Positions 21,600 through 36,059 of a stretch of 64,000 nt of DNA are shown here, one piece after another (position 1 is the first letter of the stretch; each line of letters begins with the position of its first letter). The notes beneath the pieces were generated by a model. The model worked only from the letters and a program-made list of their open reading frames with translations, was not told where the DNA came from and ran no database searches. The translations under genes were made by a program, and so were the position numbers. Source of the stretch: Manihot esculenta (taxonomy: Eukaryota > Streptophyta > Magnoliopsida > Malpighiales > Euphorbiaceae); contig NC_035167.2 in NCBI RefSeq assembly GCF_001659605.2, forward strand, positions 6,201,734-6,265,733, given 5' to 3'.

Positions 21600-22440
21600 T
21601 ATTATTTCCTCTCTAATATGAGTTCATGTTGAAAGATTTGGACACATTGGAGTATTTCTTTGGTATGGAGGCAACTTGGACCGCTGATGGACTTTTGTTA
21701 AATTAACAAAAGTATATACTTGACTTCCTTCACAAAGCATAGATGGGAGATTGCAAGAGAATTTCCACACCAGCAACTCTGAGTGATCCCGCGTTATATC
21801 GGAGTATAGTAAATGGATTGCAATACTTGAGTTTAACCTGACTCGAGGTCTGTTATTTAGTTCAAAATGTTTCTCAGTTTCTTCATGCACCTACTGAGAA
21901 CAATGGATGTTCGGTTGAGCATATATTGAGGTATCTCAAGCACACTGCTAGTCATGGTCTTCACATATCCAAATCGGCAAACACAAATTTGAATATATAT
22001 TCTGATGCTAATTGAGCGAGTGACATTGATGATCGCAATTCCACCAAAGATTATGCTATTTTCATGGGCACAAATATCATATCTTAGAATTCCAAGAAAT
22101 AACAAACAGTTGCTCGTTTGTCAATAGAGATTGAGTATCGAGCTATTGGTCTTGCTATCACTGAATTAACTTGGATTCGAGCTATTGGTCTTGCTGTCAC
22201 TAAATTAACTTGGATTCAGTCAATGTTGCATGACATTACTTTCCATTCCACCAAAACTCCTAACTTGTGGTGTGATAATATTGGCGCAACATATCTTTCT
22301 ATCAATCATATTTTCCATGCTCAGACGAAGCACTCAATTAGCCGACATTCTGACTAAACCATTATTCAAGATGTGGCATCAAACTCTAATACAACACTTA
22401 ACAATTCGTCCTGTCCCACAACACACGAATTGAGAGGGCA
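21600..22440 (+). pseudogene. copia RT C-terminus and RNase H remnant
   Basis: Interrupted frames read LKDLDTLEYFFGMEA, LRYLKHTASHGLHISKS, then RNase H text (a Tyr-Ser-Asp-Ala strand, ARLSIEIEYRAIGLAITEL, LWCDNIGATYLS). Stops occur at several points, including the RNase H Asp strand. A 39 bp tandem duplication lies at 22139-22216. The style matches the Ale-type copia lineage; that assignment is inference. Confidence 0.8.
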
Positions 22441-22620
22441 TGATAAGGCTTAGAGTTGGTTGAGATAATATTTGTTATTATACAGTCTATATACTTAGCC
22501 ACTAGCTAACTGTTGATAAACCTTATATATACTATATAAATTTATTCTATACAAAAATACAAACAACACATAGAATTTTCAATACTATAGACCTCCATAA
22601 TAAATATCAATCTATTGGTT
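22441..22620 (+). repeat. copia 3' LTR of the preceding remnant, approximate end
   Basis: After the purine-rich TTGAGAGGGCA comes TGATAAGGCTTAGAG, a normal LTR start, with a TATA-like CTATATAAATT and a CAAACAACACATAG-type tail. I cannot fix the right end. Confidence 0.6.
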
Positions 22621-25400
22621 GATAATGAGGAGTAAATGGAAATCTTTTATTTTTTAAGAATAACAAAATTGAGAGAGAGATTTGAAGATCGTAGAAGATG
22701 AATGATGAATTTTCGGGTTAGAGATTTGATGAAAAGAAATAAAGAATGATTTTCTTCAATTCTCATCAGTAAATAGCGGTGCATGTCCATGTAGACACAA
22801 TTTTCAGAGATTCACTCGCTTGCCATCACGCGAGTTCACGAAAGTGTTGACAGGATAAATTATATTTTAAAAAAATTATTTTTATAATTTAGCTGTTTAT
22901 TAGATTATGAAAAAAATTGAATTGTAAGTAGTAAAATTTAGATGTCTAAATATACATTTGGGCAAAATAAATTATCTAATATTCAGGCCTTGAATATAAA
23001 AAGAGATAGATAGCATAGAGATAATAATACAAACACAATAAATAAAGATAAAATGTGGAGGAAGAAAAAGCAAAGAGAGAAATAGAGAAAGACCAAACAT
23101 AAAGAGAGAGGGTGAGAGACATCAAGGGAAAGAGATAAGAAGGAATAATAACAATAATAGTAAAGGACTTATCCATCAAAATATAAACAGTTATTTGTAA
23201 ATTAAATAATTTGAGCTTCAAAGAGCTTACCATTGATTTAGTTCAAAATCCGATATATATACTGGAGTCTAAAATAAACTATAGAGATTTTGACAAGGGT
23301 CAAGTGGCACTATATATTTTTGTGCATATTTAATATATTTCATTTTTATTTTTAAGTTATATTTTTATATTTAATAATGTCACAAATTAATATATCCTTA
23401 ATAAATACAATTTATTATTTTAACTGTTAAAATTTATATATAATTTTTTAATTTTCTATAATATATTAATTTACAATTAAAAAAATATAAAATTAAAAAT
23501 TAGATATATTTATAAAATAATCAATAAAAAATTAATATATATCTATTTTTTAATATATTTAAACTTGTAATATGTATTTTTAATTATATTTATATCATTA
23601 ATAAATTTATTTATATATATATATATAATTGAATTTTAAAATAGAGTGATAAGAGATTTATAAGTGTTAGTATTAAATTTACATACAAGATATTGATAAT
23701 TCACACAATTAACTCTATATATTTGTGAATGTGGTGCAATATATTTATATTTTTTTATATAAAATAAAAATTAATGCATATGTAATAAATATAATTTATT
23801 ATTTGTTTAATCACAATTAATATGGCCTTTTGATTTCTTAATATTTTGTAATATAATAAATATAATTTTTATTATATTTATTGATGACCTTTTGATATTC
23901 TACTATTTTTTAATATACCATATTATTAATATTGTAATAAAAATTTTATAGTATTTTTATAATTAAAAAATTTTATTGTATTTTTTATTTTAATAATTAA
24001 TAAAATATTAAAAATATATTTATAAAAAATTAAATAAATATAATATAAAAAATATTTGGATAATAAAAAAACCTTTTTATTAATAGTTTTATAATAAAAG
24101 ACTATATAAAAAGTTTTTAATGTCTCACATTATTATTATTTATTTATTTGATAATTTTATAAAATTGTAATTAATATAATTTAATTATAAATGTTGTAGA
24201 GAATGATAATATAAAATAAATATATAAATATAGAATCGATTAAAATTATTATAAAAAATATTAACTGTGATAAAAATATTAAAGAATTAAAGAATTAATT
24301 GTATAAAATATTATTAAATTAAAAATTTATTCAATTTAAATAATTATAAAAAATTAATAAATATAAATAATTAAAGTATAATTAAAATAAAATTGTGATT
24401 TTAATACTATAAATTAAGTGTTATGAATATTAAATTATTAAATTTAAATTATTATAATTCATTATATTAATAATTATAATAATTTTAATCTCGTCACAAA
24501 AATGTAACTATTATTATCTATTCTATATGAGCACAATTTCGATTGCATGTATTTTTTCATTTGTTTCTAAACGGCTTTTATATTAAAATTTTTCTTTTTT
24601 ATTATTTTCTTCGTAAATAAAATTTTCGACAGCTAACTCAGCTCTATTAATTAAATTGAAGTTAAACGATAAATCATTTGGAGAATGAAAATTATTCGTA
24701 TATATTCTTCTAACGTAATTAATATATTAAATTTTACCAAGAAATTGCCGCAACCACTGCCACCATCGTTGGAGAGCTTAATAAACTTTATTTTTTTACC
24801 AATATAATTCTTTAAATAGAATTTATTATTAAATATTAATAATATATAATAATTAATACTAAAATTTTTTATTTTTTTTGCTGCAATTAAGTTTAGTATA
24901 TAGTATATGAATTTATATTTAATTACTATTTTGAATTTAAAATATTAAAAACTAGATAAAAAAATCATTTTGAACTTCGACCTAATTTGATTAAAATTAG
25001 TTCAATCTGTTTGATTGGACTTTTTAACATTTTTTTTTCTTTCCTGCAAGTTCAGTACCACCTACCAAAACAAAAAATTCAAATCACTTTCGTATTCCCA
25101 AATTCACACAGCGTTGTAGCATTTCACGGTAACATTGCCGGTGAAGTTTCACCCAAAAAAAAAGGGGGAAAGATTAAACGGCAATTTATTGAAAATAAAA
25201 TAAAGAGTAATCTTACAAATGAATGGTTAACCACTGACCTTATACAAACTCCTGTAGAGTTTGAGAAAATTATAAGAATATTAAACATGCTTTTAGAGAT
25301 AATGTTCCATTCCATGATACAAGTACATAAATTACCTCAGAAACCAAAACTGGAATTAGAGTAGAGGCCAGAAACTCAATGATATCAAAATGAAAACAAC
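22620..25400. other. intergenic, AT-rich
   Basis: Very AT-rich sequence with a purine-rich stretch at 23040-23150. No gene or recognisable element is supported. The last 400 bp is 3' flank of the minus-strand AspRS gene. Confidence 0.5.
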
Positions 25401-25401
25401 A

Positions 25402-28400
25402 TTATTGGGTATGAAAAGATAGATCTTTTAGCTGTTGAGGATCAACCTCTGATGGTGCCCGAGTAAGGGCACACTGCGCAGTTGTCGTCTTGGGGAAAGC
25501 AATGACATCCCTGATGGAATTAGCTTCGGCCAACAACATAACCAGTCTATCCAAGCCATATGCAATTCCCCCTACAAATGGAAAAGACTAGATTTCAAAA
25601 AGCTTTCTTTTTTTGGTCAATAATAAAGAGCACATAGGATAGTAAGATGAGCCTCAGCCAACAAACGACGACTCCCAAATACTTTTTCTGAGTTCAGAAT
25701 TACAACTACAATTTGCAATCCATCCATACAGGAAAGATAAATTATAATTTTTGACCCCCACTACCACCCAGCACCCAAGGATGAGGTAGCAGAGAGCTAG
25801 GTTGAGGCTATTTGGTTACGAGAAATTCATTCCAGGTAAGAAAACTTTAATTACATAGTACTTGGACAAGGTTGAGAATTCCATACCATGTGGAGGAGCA
25901 CCCATGTCTAAAGCCTCCAGAAGATATCCAAATTTTGCTTCAGCCTGCAGATAAAATACAAAACTCCAAACTACTGTAAGAATATCCAGTAATCAGTAAC
26001 ACATGATGAGTTACGCATGCTTATGCTTTGAGCATGGGCCTTTCCTCTTTAAGTGTTTCATTGTTTCAAGCATTCTTGAAGTTGTAATACTCTTCAGGTT
26101 TGAGATTAGTAGTAGTTGAAGGTCAATATTCAAGATGAAGCTGAGGAGGGATGCTACATGGTAGACTGGTACACTTGGGTCTATTTCATATGTATTTCCT
26201 CATGTATGATGAGAACAAAAATTAATCTTTCAGTGGTTATTTTCTATTTATTGCTGGATTCATGTTTATTTTACAAATTATTCAGGCTGGCTGTAACCAT
26301 TATCCCCTGATTATTTACATTATGGCCATGCTTATTTACATCATGTAACATATGAACGTGGTGAATTTCATGAAACCTAATTGCAAAGTGCATAAGAGTC
26401 TCCTCACCTGCTCAGGGGAGATGCCAACAATTTCCAAAACCTTTTGTTGGACTTCGCGTTTATAAATTCTCAAACTTCCTCCACCAATCTGATAACACAG
26501 CCAAATTTCATCATTACTATCTATCATAAGCCTCAAGCTTGCACAACAGAAAGGTAAACTACCTCAACCCCATTGTAAACCATGTCATAAGCAAGGGCAC
26601 GAGCAGAGGAAAGGTCTTCCATGTCTTCAGGCTTGGGTGCTGTAAATGGGTGATGCAAAGCCTGCAATACAACATGAGTCTCAACTGACATACAGAAAAA
26701 AATGGGTGTACACGAATGACAAAAAATGACTTGTTGATGTTAATGCAACCAGATAAGTTTAACTTCCTTTTTATTTAATCTCTATTGTGCAAATTCCTTG
26801 ACCTAACTCAAAGATAACCATATAAGGAAGCCAATGTTACTTGTGACTGCTCATGCACACTAATGAAAAAGGGGTGCATAACATGACAGCTCTTATCATC
26901 TTATCAGACAAAAGCACAATAATTCAATATTGCAAAGTTTCCAAAATTTAAATTAATGGCAGTTTAATCATACAAGGCAGCAAGCATGTCATTGACGTCA
27001 TCGTTCAGGAGAAGAAGAACACTTGCAATACCACTAAATCAAAATAGAGTCACTATTCACTAGTTTATGTGCGTGTAACCCTATGAAAATTTAAATGAAC
27101 AATGCCCCATTTTATCTCATTAGTCATTACAAACCTCAAGCCTCTGCTCTGATTCATTCCACTCAAACATTGGGAAATCAGTCACCCATAGGATGGAATG
27201 CCTGGACTAAAATATCAAATAAAGAAGAGGAAAAATATCAGAAAACTTACAGATAAATGGTTAGAAAATTTTACAATCTAGACAGGTAAAAAAAAACGTA
27301 CATGATCAATCAAACCCATCTCACTGGCTATAAACATCCTCAGTCGGTCCAAAGTTTTATTAACTGATGCATGGTGACCCACTGCAAACAATATAAGATC
27401 CCCTGGTCCTGCAGAGCATCGTCTCAGCAACTGTTCTTTATTCATTGGATCCAAACTTGACACTAGTGCTGGAATTCCCTCAACCTCCCCTATAAAAGAT
27501 TTACCTCTCTAAGTGTGAAATACTGAATATCATTCTCCTTCTAAGAAGATGGATTTGTCCAGGAATAAAGAAAATAGGGAGTAAATTGTATCTTTTTACC
27601 ATTATCTAAGACCTTGAGAAAGGGTAGTCCCTTTGCTCCAGACTTGAACGCTTCGTTGTAAATATCACCTTTCTTAAGAGCTGTATTTGAATAACTCTTA
27701 GCACCTGAAGGCACAGATAATACTTTGATAATCCCCCCATTTTTCAAGCTATCTGCGAACACCCTGAAGGGGGACTCTACAAAAATATCAGACACCTGCA
27801 GCACCAGCAAATAACTCGGAATTAAGCTAAGTTGTAAGTTCATTTTTTCTTTCTTCTTTTTATTTGAATAACACAATAATCACAGATGAATAGTCATGCC
27901 TAGATCAAGTATTCAATATAGTTTGTGCATGGCATGTCAAGTTCCTTGATAATAATATATATTCTAAAATAGAATCATTATATATTATAATGATATTTTT
28001 TTTAATGATATAGTCATGTAAGCGTCACATGAAAGGAGATAATTACATCTTTCAACTCAAGATCAAATCTTGTATCTGGCCTGTCTGAACCATAACGATC
28101 CATAGCTTCAACATATGTAAGCCTTGGGAAAGGGTTTGGCAGATGGACACCTTTAATCTCAAGGAAAATCTGCGATCAAATTAACTTTTAAATCATAACT
28201 TGTAATGCACACACATCAACCGAATGCTGAAAATGGCAAAATTTCTGCAAATGCCAAATGAATACACAGTATAGCACAAATAGGTTGTGGTTTATTGACA
28301 TATTTCGTGGATCCAACAAAACCACAAAATTTCAAGGACTATTTAATGAGATCTCTCAAGTATCTGGTTGGGTAAACAATGATCTGACCTCATTTGGTGA

Positions 28401-31400
28401 TTGACAACCTTAGGTTGTAACAAAGCAAAAAACAAAAAGCAAGCCGAGCCATAGCTTCAACCATTTCTGAAGACAAGCTGACATTAGCTCAGCTTGATTA
28501 GCCTTTGATTTTTTTTTTTTTTGTTATTTACCTAGAAGTAGTTACGACATAGAACATCTTAAGAAATTATAAATTCATACTACCTCATAATTAGATGTCT
28601 GAATCCTCATCTATCAACTGCACTGAGCATAAAAATATGAAGACATTCTCTATAGTTAAGAAGTTAAGACAGAGAAGAAGAGATCCTTTATTCACCTGAA
28701 ACAGTTACAATACAGGTTGACTCACAAAAGATAAAAAAGTTGAGACAGTGAAATAAGCCAATACATCCTTTATTGTTAAAAGTTAAGACATAAGTCCTAG
28801 CCAAGGGTACAACCTTATAATTCCACAAAATAAAATATCTAATTAATCTCTTAGGCCTGACCAAGGCTTCATGAAGCTGTTCTTGACTTTTGTCATTTTA
28901 TGGGCCCCCACCCCTAAACGTTACATGTGAAGTACAACCTTTGAAAGTCATATTGATGTGAATATGTGATACTAGCTTAATCCATCTGATTTACACTAGA
29001 TGAAGAGATAACATTCTTTGATGCTCTATGTGATGCCAATAAAGATGTATTACATGCAAACTAAAATAAAGGGAGAAGTGGTAAGCTCTTCCAATTTATG
29101 AAGCCAATAAAAAATATAAGAGCCTTTAACCTTATAAGAGAATATGAGACCATCTTAAGAATCATATAAAGTCAGGAAGCAAATTACTTCTCACTTTCCT
29201 TTTCCCTCCATTTGGCATGATTTGTTTTGTAAGAAAAAAATTCAGAAGAATTCTTGCAGCATTTCATTATTTTTGTAAATGAAATTTTGTAAGTTAAAAA
29301 AGAAATGAATTCTTCCATTCCAAACAAGAAAATTTATAGAAGAGAATTGAATTGAATTCCTGTGGAATTTTTTATTCCAGACAAAGGGTTTAGGTTTTCA
29401 TCCTCCTCCACCCTTTTATTTGACCTGTAGCAATACCCTGTAATGAAAAATTGTGAACTACACAGCAAATAGACATACTGACCTTTCGAATCAAATCTTC
29501 ATTGAGCCTCAGCATATCCTCCAAGGGAGTGAATGCTAGTTCCATATCAAGCTGAGTGAACTCAGGTTGTCTATCAGCCCTTAGATCTTCATCTCTAAAA
29601 CATCTGCAAACAAGGAAACCAAATCCGGTTTACTACTATCACAATTGAAAACCTCCCTACAACAATCTGACACACCAAAGGAATAATAAATCAACAAATA
29701 AAGAAAAAATGTTTTCTGCTTGGCTGATAAAGCAGAAAACATTTACCACATGAATCTCAAGAAGGTAGAGCTCATATGTTCTCCGTGGCATACATAAAAA
29801 TTCTACATGTCAAAACTTTTGTTGGCACCTGAGGTTTTCTACTATAGTTCAGCCTTGATTTAAACCTAATTTTCTGCTATAATTTGGCCTTAATTCTGAT
29901 ATTGAATATCTTGTCATCTCTCCCAGATGTTTGTGCTGGTTTTTATACTCCTTTCCTTCATTATAATGGATCAATACAATTATCTTCAAGTTTATTGGCA
30001 GAGAACAAAGCTAGGAGCGTATTTGAAGAAAGCACAATCACAACAATACCAGCCTACATGACCACCAGAAATTACCTTGCAATTTGATAATATCTGTCAA
30101 AACCCGATACCATCAGCATTTGCTTAAAGAGTTGAGGACTTTGGGGCAAAGCATAAAATGTTCCTGGCTTCAAAATACACATTAAAGTGAACCATATTAG
30201 CAAGCAATGGACAAACCAACAAAGTAGCACAAGTAACTCTAGCTACAACCTAGAACCTATCTTCAAGTATATTCATGAATAAATGATGTAATTATCAGCC
30301 AAATAATGCCAAAATTGAGGAGACTGATAGAACCAGATTTGTTTTCTTCAGCTATACATAATGCTCTCACACAATTCCAACAACTCTGGACCACATTATG
30401 AATATACTCAGAGACATTGTACAAAACCATCTTCTAGTAATTTCAGATACGGGAGACATGACATCTTCCAAACTACATATACTACAATGACTTTGTAGGT
30501 TAGCCAATTTTTACATAGATGAGACCTATGGACATCCAACAGATAATATCCAGTTGTCAAAATTGAATAATTTATAAGTTGCACGCATGGCTGTGGGAGC
30601 ATGTCATGAAATTTTAATGGTTACTTAAATAAATGGCAAGTACCTGAACTCTTGAGGGCACCAAATAATCTCGAGCGCCTTCTGGAGTAGATCTAGAAAG
30701 TATTGGAGTCTCAATCTACCTTAGAATCATCAAAAAATCATGATGAAAACAGAGTGCAAAAGTTAAAAAGAATATATACATATATATATAAACAAATGAG
30801 AATAAAAATAATTAAGCAAAAAGTCTGGCAGGCTTCTCGTGGTTTACCTCCACAAAACCATGCACATCTTCTAGATATCTTCGGATGAGCTTCACTACTC
30901 TGTGCCGCAACATTATGTTAAAATTCATTTGTTGCCGCCGTAAATCAAGGCATCGGAATCTATAAACAGGAAAGTTTCTTTAATCAATTGAACCTCAGGA
31001 TGTATAGGAAAAATATGCAAAAGGCATATAGAAATTAAAAGTTGAGATACTATGTAAGTTAGCAAAAGAAATTGTGGTCTATGCAGGCATAGTTTCAAAT
31101 TTCCAAGGGATAAACAAGCATGCATTTCTACTTTCTAGTTAGCAGCATGTCAATGAAGGCCTTAGAATCAACATCGACAAAGATTAGGGAGATGCTTCCA
31201 AATATCATTAGTAACTTCAGGGGAAATACTTGATCATAAAACATGAAAATATTTGAAGAATATCCTTTTACGTTAAGAATAAATTAAAAAGAATCCTTCT
31301 AAATATTACTACCTACTACTAAATTTATCACGCAATAGCAACTAAATTATTTAGGATATTCCAAATGGAGGTTACAGAAGTAGCAAGAAAGAACAGGAAG

Positions 31401-33096
31401 CTAATGGAAATAGCTCCAAGCAGCAAAAGTGATATTAAATAATGACAAATGAATGTAAAGAGTTAAAAGGAGCAATCTTTTGAATAAATATCTAAACTCA
31501 AGATCCTTTAACTAGCACAAAGAGAAAAAATAAATAAACAAAATATTGTCCCATGACCAACTAGTGGAATGACAAAATGTATTGCCCATCAATCAATTTC
31601 TTCTAACTCTAGAAAAGAAAAATCCTCTTCATTTTACATCTCTTAGCTGAAAGTTTAAAAACTGAAAATTTACAGAATGGGAAGTGCCATACAAATGCCA
31701 TGCTACCAATAACATGGGAGTCTCACCCTTCTAAACTTATTGAAAGTTATTCAATTTAAGCCAAATGAATTTCAGCTGATATGGTCTTACATATAATATG
31801 TGAGTTTGGTTAAATTTTACGATTAAGTTAGTTTGGTGCTGTTCGTTAAAAAAAAAAAAAAGAACAACCAAACCAGACTAACAAGCAATCTTTCGTCACT
31901 GTTTAATATTTAAGGTCACTAATTTTTCAGCTGAATATTAAAAATTTTAGGACAAAAAAAGACAAGCCAAACAAATTGATCGGACTGCATTTATTTCTGT
32001 TCGGTTACTTCAATTTTTATAACAATTTAGTCAGTTTTGTTTCAGTTAGTTTCTAAAGTTCACCCAATTTTGAAATTCTCAGACCAAATAACGAAATTAA
32101 CTACATGTTCACCTTCAAAAACTATTACAAACTTTAAATTTAGAATAGTCAAGAGTCAGCTACCTCAAACGGATCTCCTCTTTGACAAACTCTTTAGCAT
32201 CATCTGCCGTGGTAACTAAAAATGGTAACTTTGATCTCACTGCATTCAATACTTGAACATGCTCTGCAGCAACCTGGCACGCATAATCAGCATCTTGTCA
32301 TAAAATTCACAAAAACAAGTATAGGATTTCACAATGTGCACACATCAAAAAGAAAAAGCTAAAATGGATTCAGCAAATTAATTCACATTTCTTCTTATAA
32401 CTTGACAACAAGAAAATGAAAAGAAAAATCAAAAGCTTGAATTAAATGGAATAGAATAATACCTCAATTAAGCCAGTTTTCATCTTCTTATTAATAGACT
32501 CACTAGGCCTAGACCGAACGACACCTTCCACCGCTATCACATATTCCAGCCTCAAGTCATTTATAAGAGAATGGGCATCAGGGAAGTCATCAGGAAGCGT
32601 TGTAACCTGAAATTTCACCTCGAAACCATCAAAAACGGGGGCGAGCACAAGAAAGTGAATACACAGAATCAACAACACCACCATGAAATGGGATGGGATT
32701 GTGCCTCCGTCCACAGTGCATACACACACATACTTACTGAATATATATACATACCTGAACAATGCCAGTGTGGTCTCTGAGATTGAGAAAAGTGAGCCCA
32801 CCATGGACCCTATGGAGAGCAACCCATCCACAAAGGCGAACACGCTTACCCACATCGTTAACAGACAATTCGCCGCAAAACCCAGTACGGGAGACCCAAT
32901 CCAAGGCCTCCTTGACAGCTGCTGATGGTGCTTTGGGAATGGTATCAGTGGAAGAAGCAGAAGCAGAAAGGAAAACATTTCTTGTGTTTTTGGGAATTGT
33001 TTTCTGAAAATGGTGTTTGAAGATAGTATGAAGCAGAGGAAGGGAGCGTCTGCAGCTGAGAGTTACGAGAGGAAGCGATTTGAGAAGAAGGGACAT
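25402..33096 (-). CDS. OKI1: organellar (bacterial-type) aspartyl-tRNA synthetase, 15 exons
   Basis: The enzyme charges tRNA-Asp in mitochondria and/or plastids. Exons, 5' to 3': 33096-32755, 32606-32463, 32273-32164, 30959-30848, 30709-30644, 30167-30076, 29603-29483, 28169-28047, 27795-27600, 27489-27302, 27206-27135, 26661-26563, 26488-26408, 25944-25887, 25571-25402. All introns are GT-AG and the sum is 1974 bp, exactly 657 codons plus TAA, with no stop. Residues 1-50 hold no Asp or Glu and many Ser, Leu and Arg, a targeting peptide. An OB-fold anticodon domain follows (about 85-200). Class II motif 2 ([19 protein letters not shown], near 290), the QSPQLFKQ box, a GAD insertion of the bacterial type (about 375-480) and motif 3 (GIAYGLDRL, near 605) are all intact. 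For exon 11 I chose the acceptor TTTTAG because it keeps the frame (SRHSILW). Equivalence to Arabidopsis OKI1 is from memory. Confidence 0.95.
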
Positions 33097-34573
33097 TTTG
33101 ACGACCGCTCAGAGAGGCAGAGACGAAACCCCGGTGACAGAATGGAGAAGGGTTTATGATTATGATTGCGTTTGAACGACGGGGCTAAACAATAGATACA
33201 CGTGTTATGGCACGTGACATGGAGAAACATTCTCAACTGACCCATTGGTTAATTTTATCTATAGTCTCTAAACCTTAAAAACTATTCCATTACCATCCCT
33301 CCACTTCAATTTTAATCACAAAAATTTTCCATCTTAATTTAAGTTAACCAAAAAATCTCTCCCCCATTTCATCGAGATTTTCGAGATTTTCGCTAATGGC
33401 TAACATCGAGATTTTAAAGAAATAATGTTATTCAAAAGATCACCGTTTCGGTTGAACTAAAATTAATGGGTACTGAGACTCCCTATATAGAGACCATTGA
33501 CTATAAAGGGAGTCTATGTGCTAGAATAGGATATTAGTTATTGAGAGCTAGATGTATTTGTACTGCAAAGATTATAATTCACATTGATGTAAGTTTGATT
33601 TTGGACTATGGTTCTAATAGTTTAGCAAATGTCTTAAAGGATGTCACTTTGGATGTTAGTTGACACATACAAAAAAGTTATTGCTTATTAAGTTAGATCT
33701 GTCATAAAAAAATGCTGCTTGGGATGTTTTTTTTAAATTTTTGAAGTATTGTTTTGTGCTAAAAAAAATGCAATGGTTATTTTTTTTCACTTTGTGAGAT
33801 GTGGCTACAGTGGATCTTGTTTTGAATTATAGGATGTTATTATATGTGTGTTGCCTGCAGTTTGATTAGGAGGTAGGATGTTGCTTGCAGTATTATTAGA
33901 TATATTTTTATGGAGTTTTTCTTTTTAGTTTTAGACTTCTTGTATAGGAATTTGATAGATGCATAGTTTTGTATAGTTTTGTTATATGTTGACTTTGGCA
34001 ATAAAATTTTTATTAACAAAAAAAAACTCTATCAGAAGATATTCTCATAATTTTTTTTAATATTTTACTTTGGTCTAATTCTGTCTTTCTACTATTAAAC
34101 TTTTATGTCTTGTCAGAGAGTTTCTAATCAAAAAGTTAGATTAAAACAGAGTTTTTAGGGTTTAAATTTATTGAAAGAGAGTATAATTATAATTTCTATA
34201 TTGAAAAATGAGATTTCAACAAAATTTATTGAGTTTGAAAAGTCAATTAAAAATATTGAGTGTGTGGAGAGTGAAAATTAAAGGGTGAAAAATAGACTTA
34301 GTAAACAAATGTTCAAAAGTTTGAAACTTCAAATTTCATATTGAGAAATTATGTTTAAATTGATTTTAATCCACTTCATATTGTATTTAGCTGAAAATCT
34401 CACAAAAAATAGGTTAAGGGTGATTTTTTATTGATTTAAATCAAAGTTGAAAGTTTTTTGTAATTGAGATTGAAGTTAAAAGATGGTAATAAAATACCTT
34501 CAAATTTTAGGGATGATGGATAAAAGTTACCCAACTCCATTACATTTAACTCTTCTTTTTAATAAAACAATAA
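33097..34573. other. AspRS upstream region and intergenic DNA; possible LINE tail
   Basis: The first 100-150 bp are 5' flank of the AspRS gene. At about 33840-34027 the text TTTTAGACTTCTTGTATAGG, then GGCAATAAAATTTTTATTAAC and an A-run, resembles the 3' end of a plant LINE on the plus strand. No coding domain supports it, so I hold it loosely. Confidence 0.35.
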
Positions 34574-34933
34574 CTATCTGGTCTTTATAGTAGAGAAAAA
34601 CTCATTAGTTAGTTTCTCAATTTTGAAAAACACATTAAAATATCATAAAGTTTTAAAAAATCTACTAATTAATACTCTCGTTAGTTGTATCTATTAACTA
34701 TTTTATTATTAGTTTTTATAGTATGAAAAAACTCATTAATTGAACTTTTAGTTTTATAAAATATATATTAATTAGTCCTCCTTATTGAGAGCATTTTAGA
34801 TTTTTTTACAACACTTAACATTTAAATTTAATAGTAATAACTAATTAGTAGACTTTTTAAATTTTTTGAAATATTATTTATTTTAAATTGAAAGATTAAT
34901 CGATGGGTTTTTATATACCACAAAACTAAATAG
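34574..34933. mobile_element. degenerate MITE-like inverted repeat
   Basis: The outer about 120 bp on each side are imperfect inverted copies (CTATCTGGTCTTTATAG left against CTATTTAGTTTTGTGGTATA in reverse on the right, both leading to TCTACTAATTA). A third partial copy lies inside at about 34700-34760. Confidence 0.5.
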
Positions 34934-34999
34934 ATTTTTTTTTCTTTTTTAAATTATTAATGGTTTGTGAGAAGATAGAACTTAAAATATTTTTATTTT

Positions 35000-35500
35000 T
35001 TAGTAACTAATGTGATTAGAAATACAGATAATCAAGTAATTCCAACAAGAGAATACCACAAAAAATTCTTGATGAGTTAACTAAGTAGGGAGAAAATACA
35101 TATTAGAACACCACAAGATTGAACCTTGATAAGTTGTTAAATAATGGAGAAAAACCAAATATTGTTCATAATATCATCTTTATTCATTGTCCAATCATAA
35201 CTGCCACATTAACGGTGTTTTTATAGTCGCCAAACCCTAATTCTAGTGTAGAAAGGTATAATTACAATATAGGAAGGATATCTAATCAAATAGTCAAACC
35301 TAAATTGCATTAAAAAATATTTTTCTAAATTGTCTTAAAGAAATCTCCTTCTTAAATGGGCTACACGAATTTAGCTTCTAATTTAATCTAAATTAATTTA
35401 AAATAAATCTTATAAAATACTAAAATAATAAAATTGGTCTAAGTTCAATTCGGCCATATATGCATTATGCGATTTAAAATTGTATTGCGCATTTACATGT
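35000..35500 (-). repeat. possible LTR remnant
   Basis: On the minus strand there is an AGGGTTTGGCGACTATAAAA promoter-like segment, then CTTGTGGTGTTCTAATATG and GTGGTATTCTCTTGTTGGAA. This resembles an LTR of a small retroelement. No coding sequence or second LTR was found. Confidence 0.35.
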
Positions 35501-36059
35501 GTTGAAGAGTGTGTTGCTTATTTTCCTATTCTTTCATGCTTCCAAATATAATTCTCATCTCGTAAGTTTTAAATTAAGCGATGGTAATTTGACTCGTTAT
35601 GATTTGGAGTTTTCTATATTAAATCTTTGAAGAGTGTGATTACTTCAGTTTACAATTTATTGTTGAAGAATCGTATCATTATCATTTATAAAATTTGCTT
35701 ACTAAATTGGCATTTTATTAGTCTTATATAGAGTCTTTAGTTTCCTTTGACATTATATGTTGTGTAATTTGTAATTAGATTTTTCTTTCATGGACACAAT
35801 TCATAGTAGACAAAAGATGTCAAAAGATAAAAGGAGAGTTGTTGCATATATTTCATTACAATTGAATCACGTCTTATATAAAAGAAGAGGCTTAAAACTT
35901 GGAAGCTATTATAAGATATAAATCAATAGAAATCTATAACTAATTTTAGGGTGCTAATCAATCTATGCTTAATTTTAGGATGCTAAATATAGTACATAAA
36001 TATTTACAACTAATTACTTGCTAATACGCTCCCTGAAGTTGGAGGATGGAGATTATGAA

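Noticed and set aside
32442..33007. Frames on both strands around AspRS exons 1 and 2
   Set aside because: The 178-codon minus frame reads through an intron; exon 2 is only part of it. Plus-strand frames are shadows.
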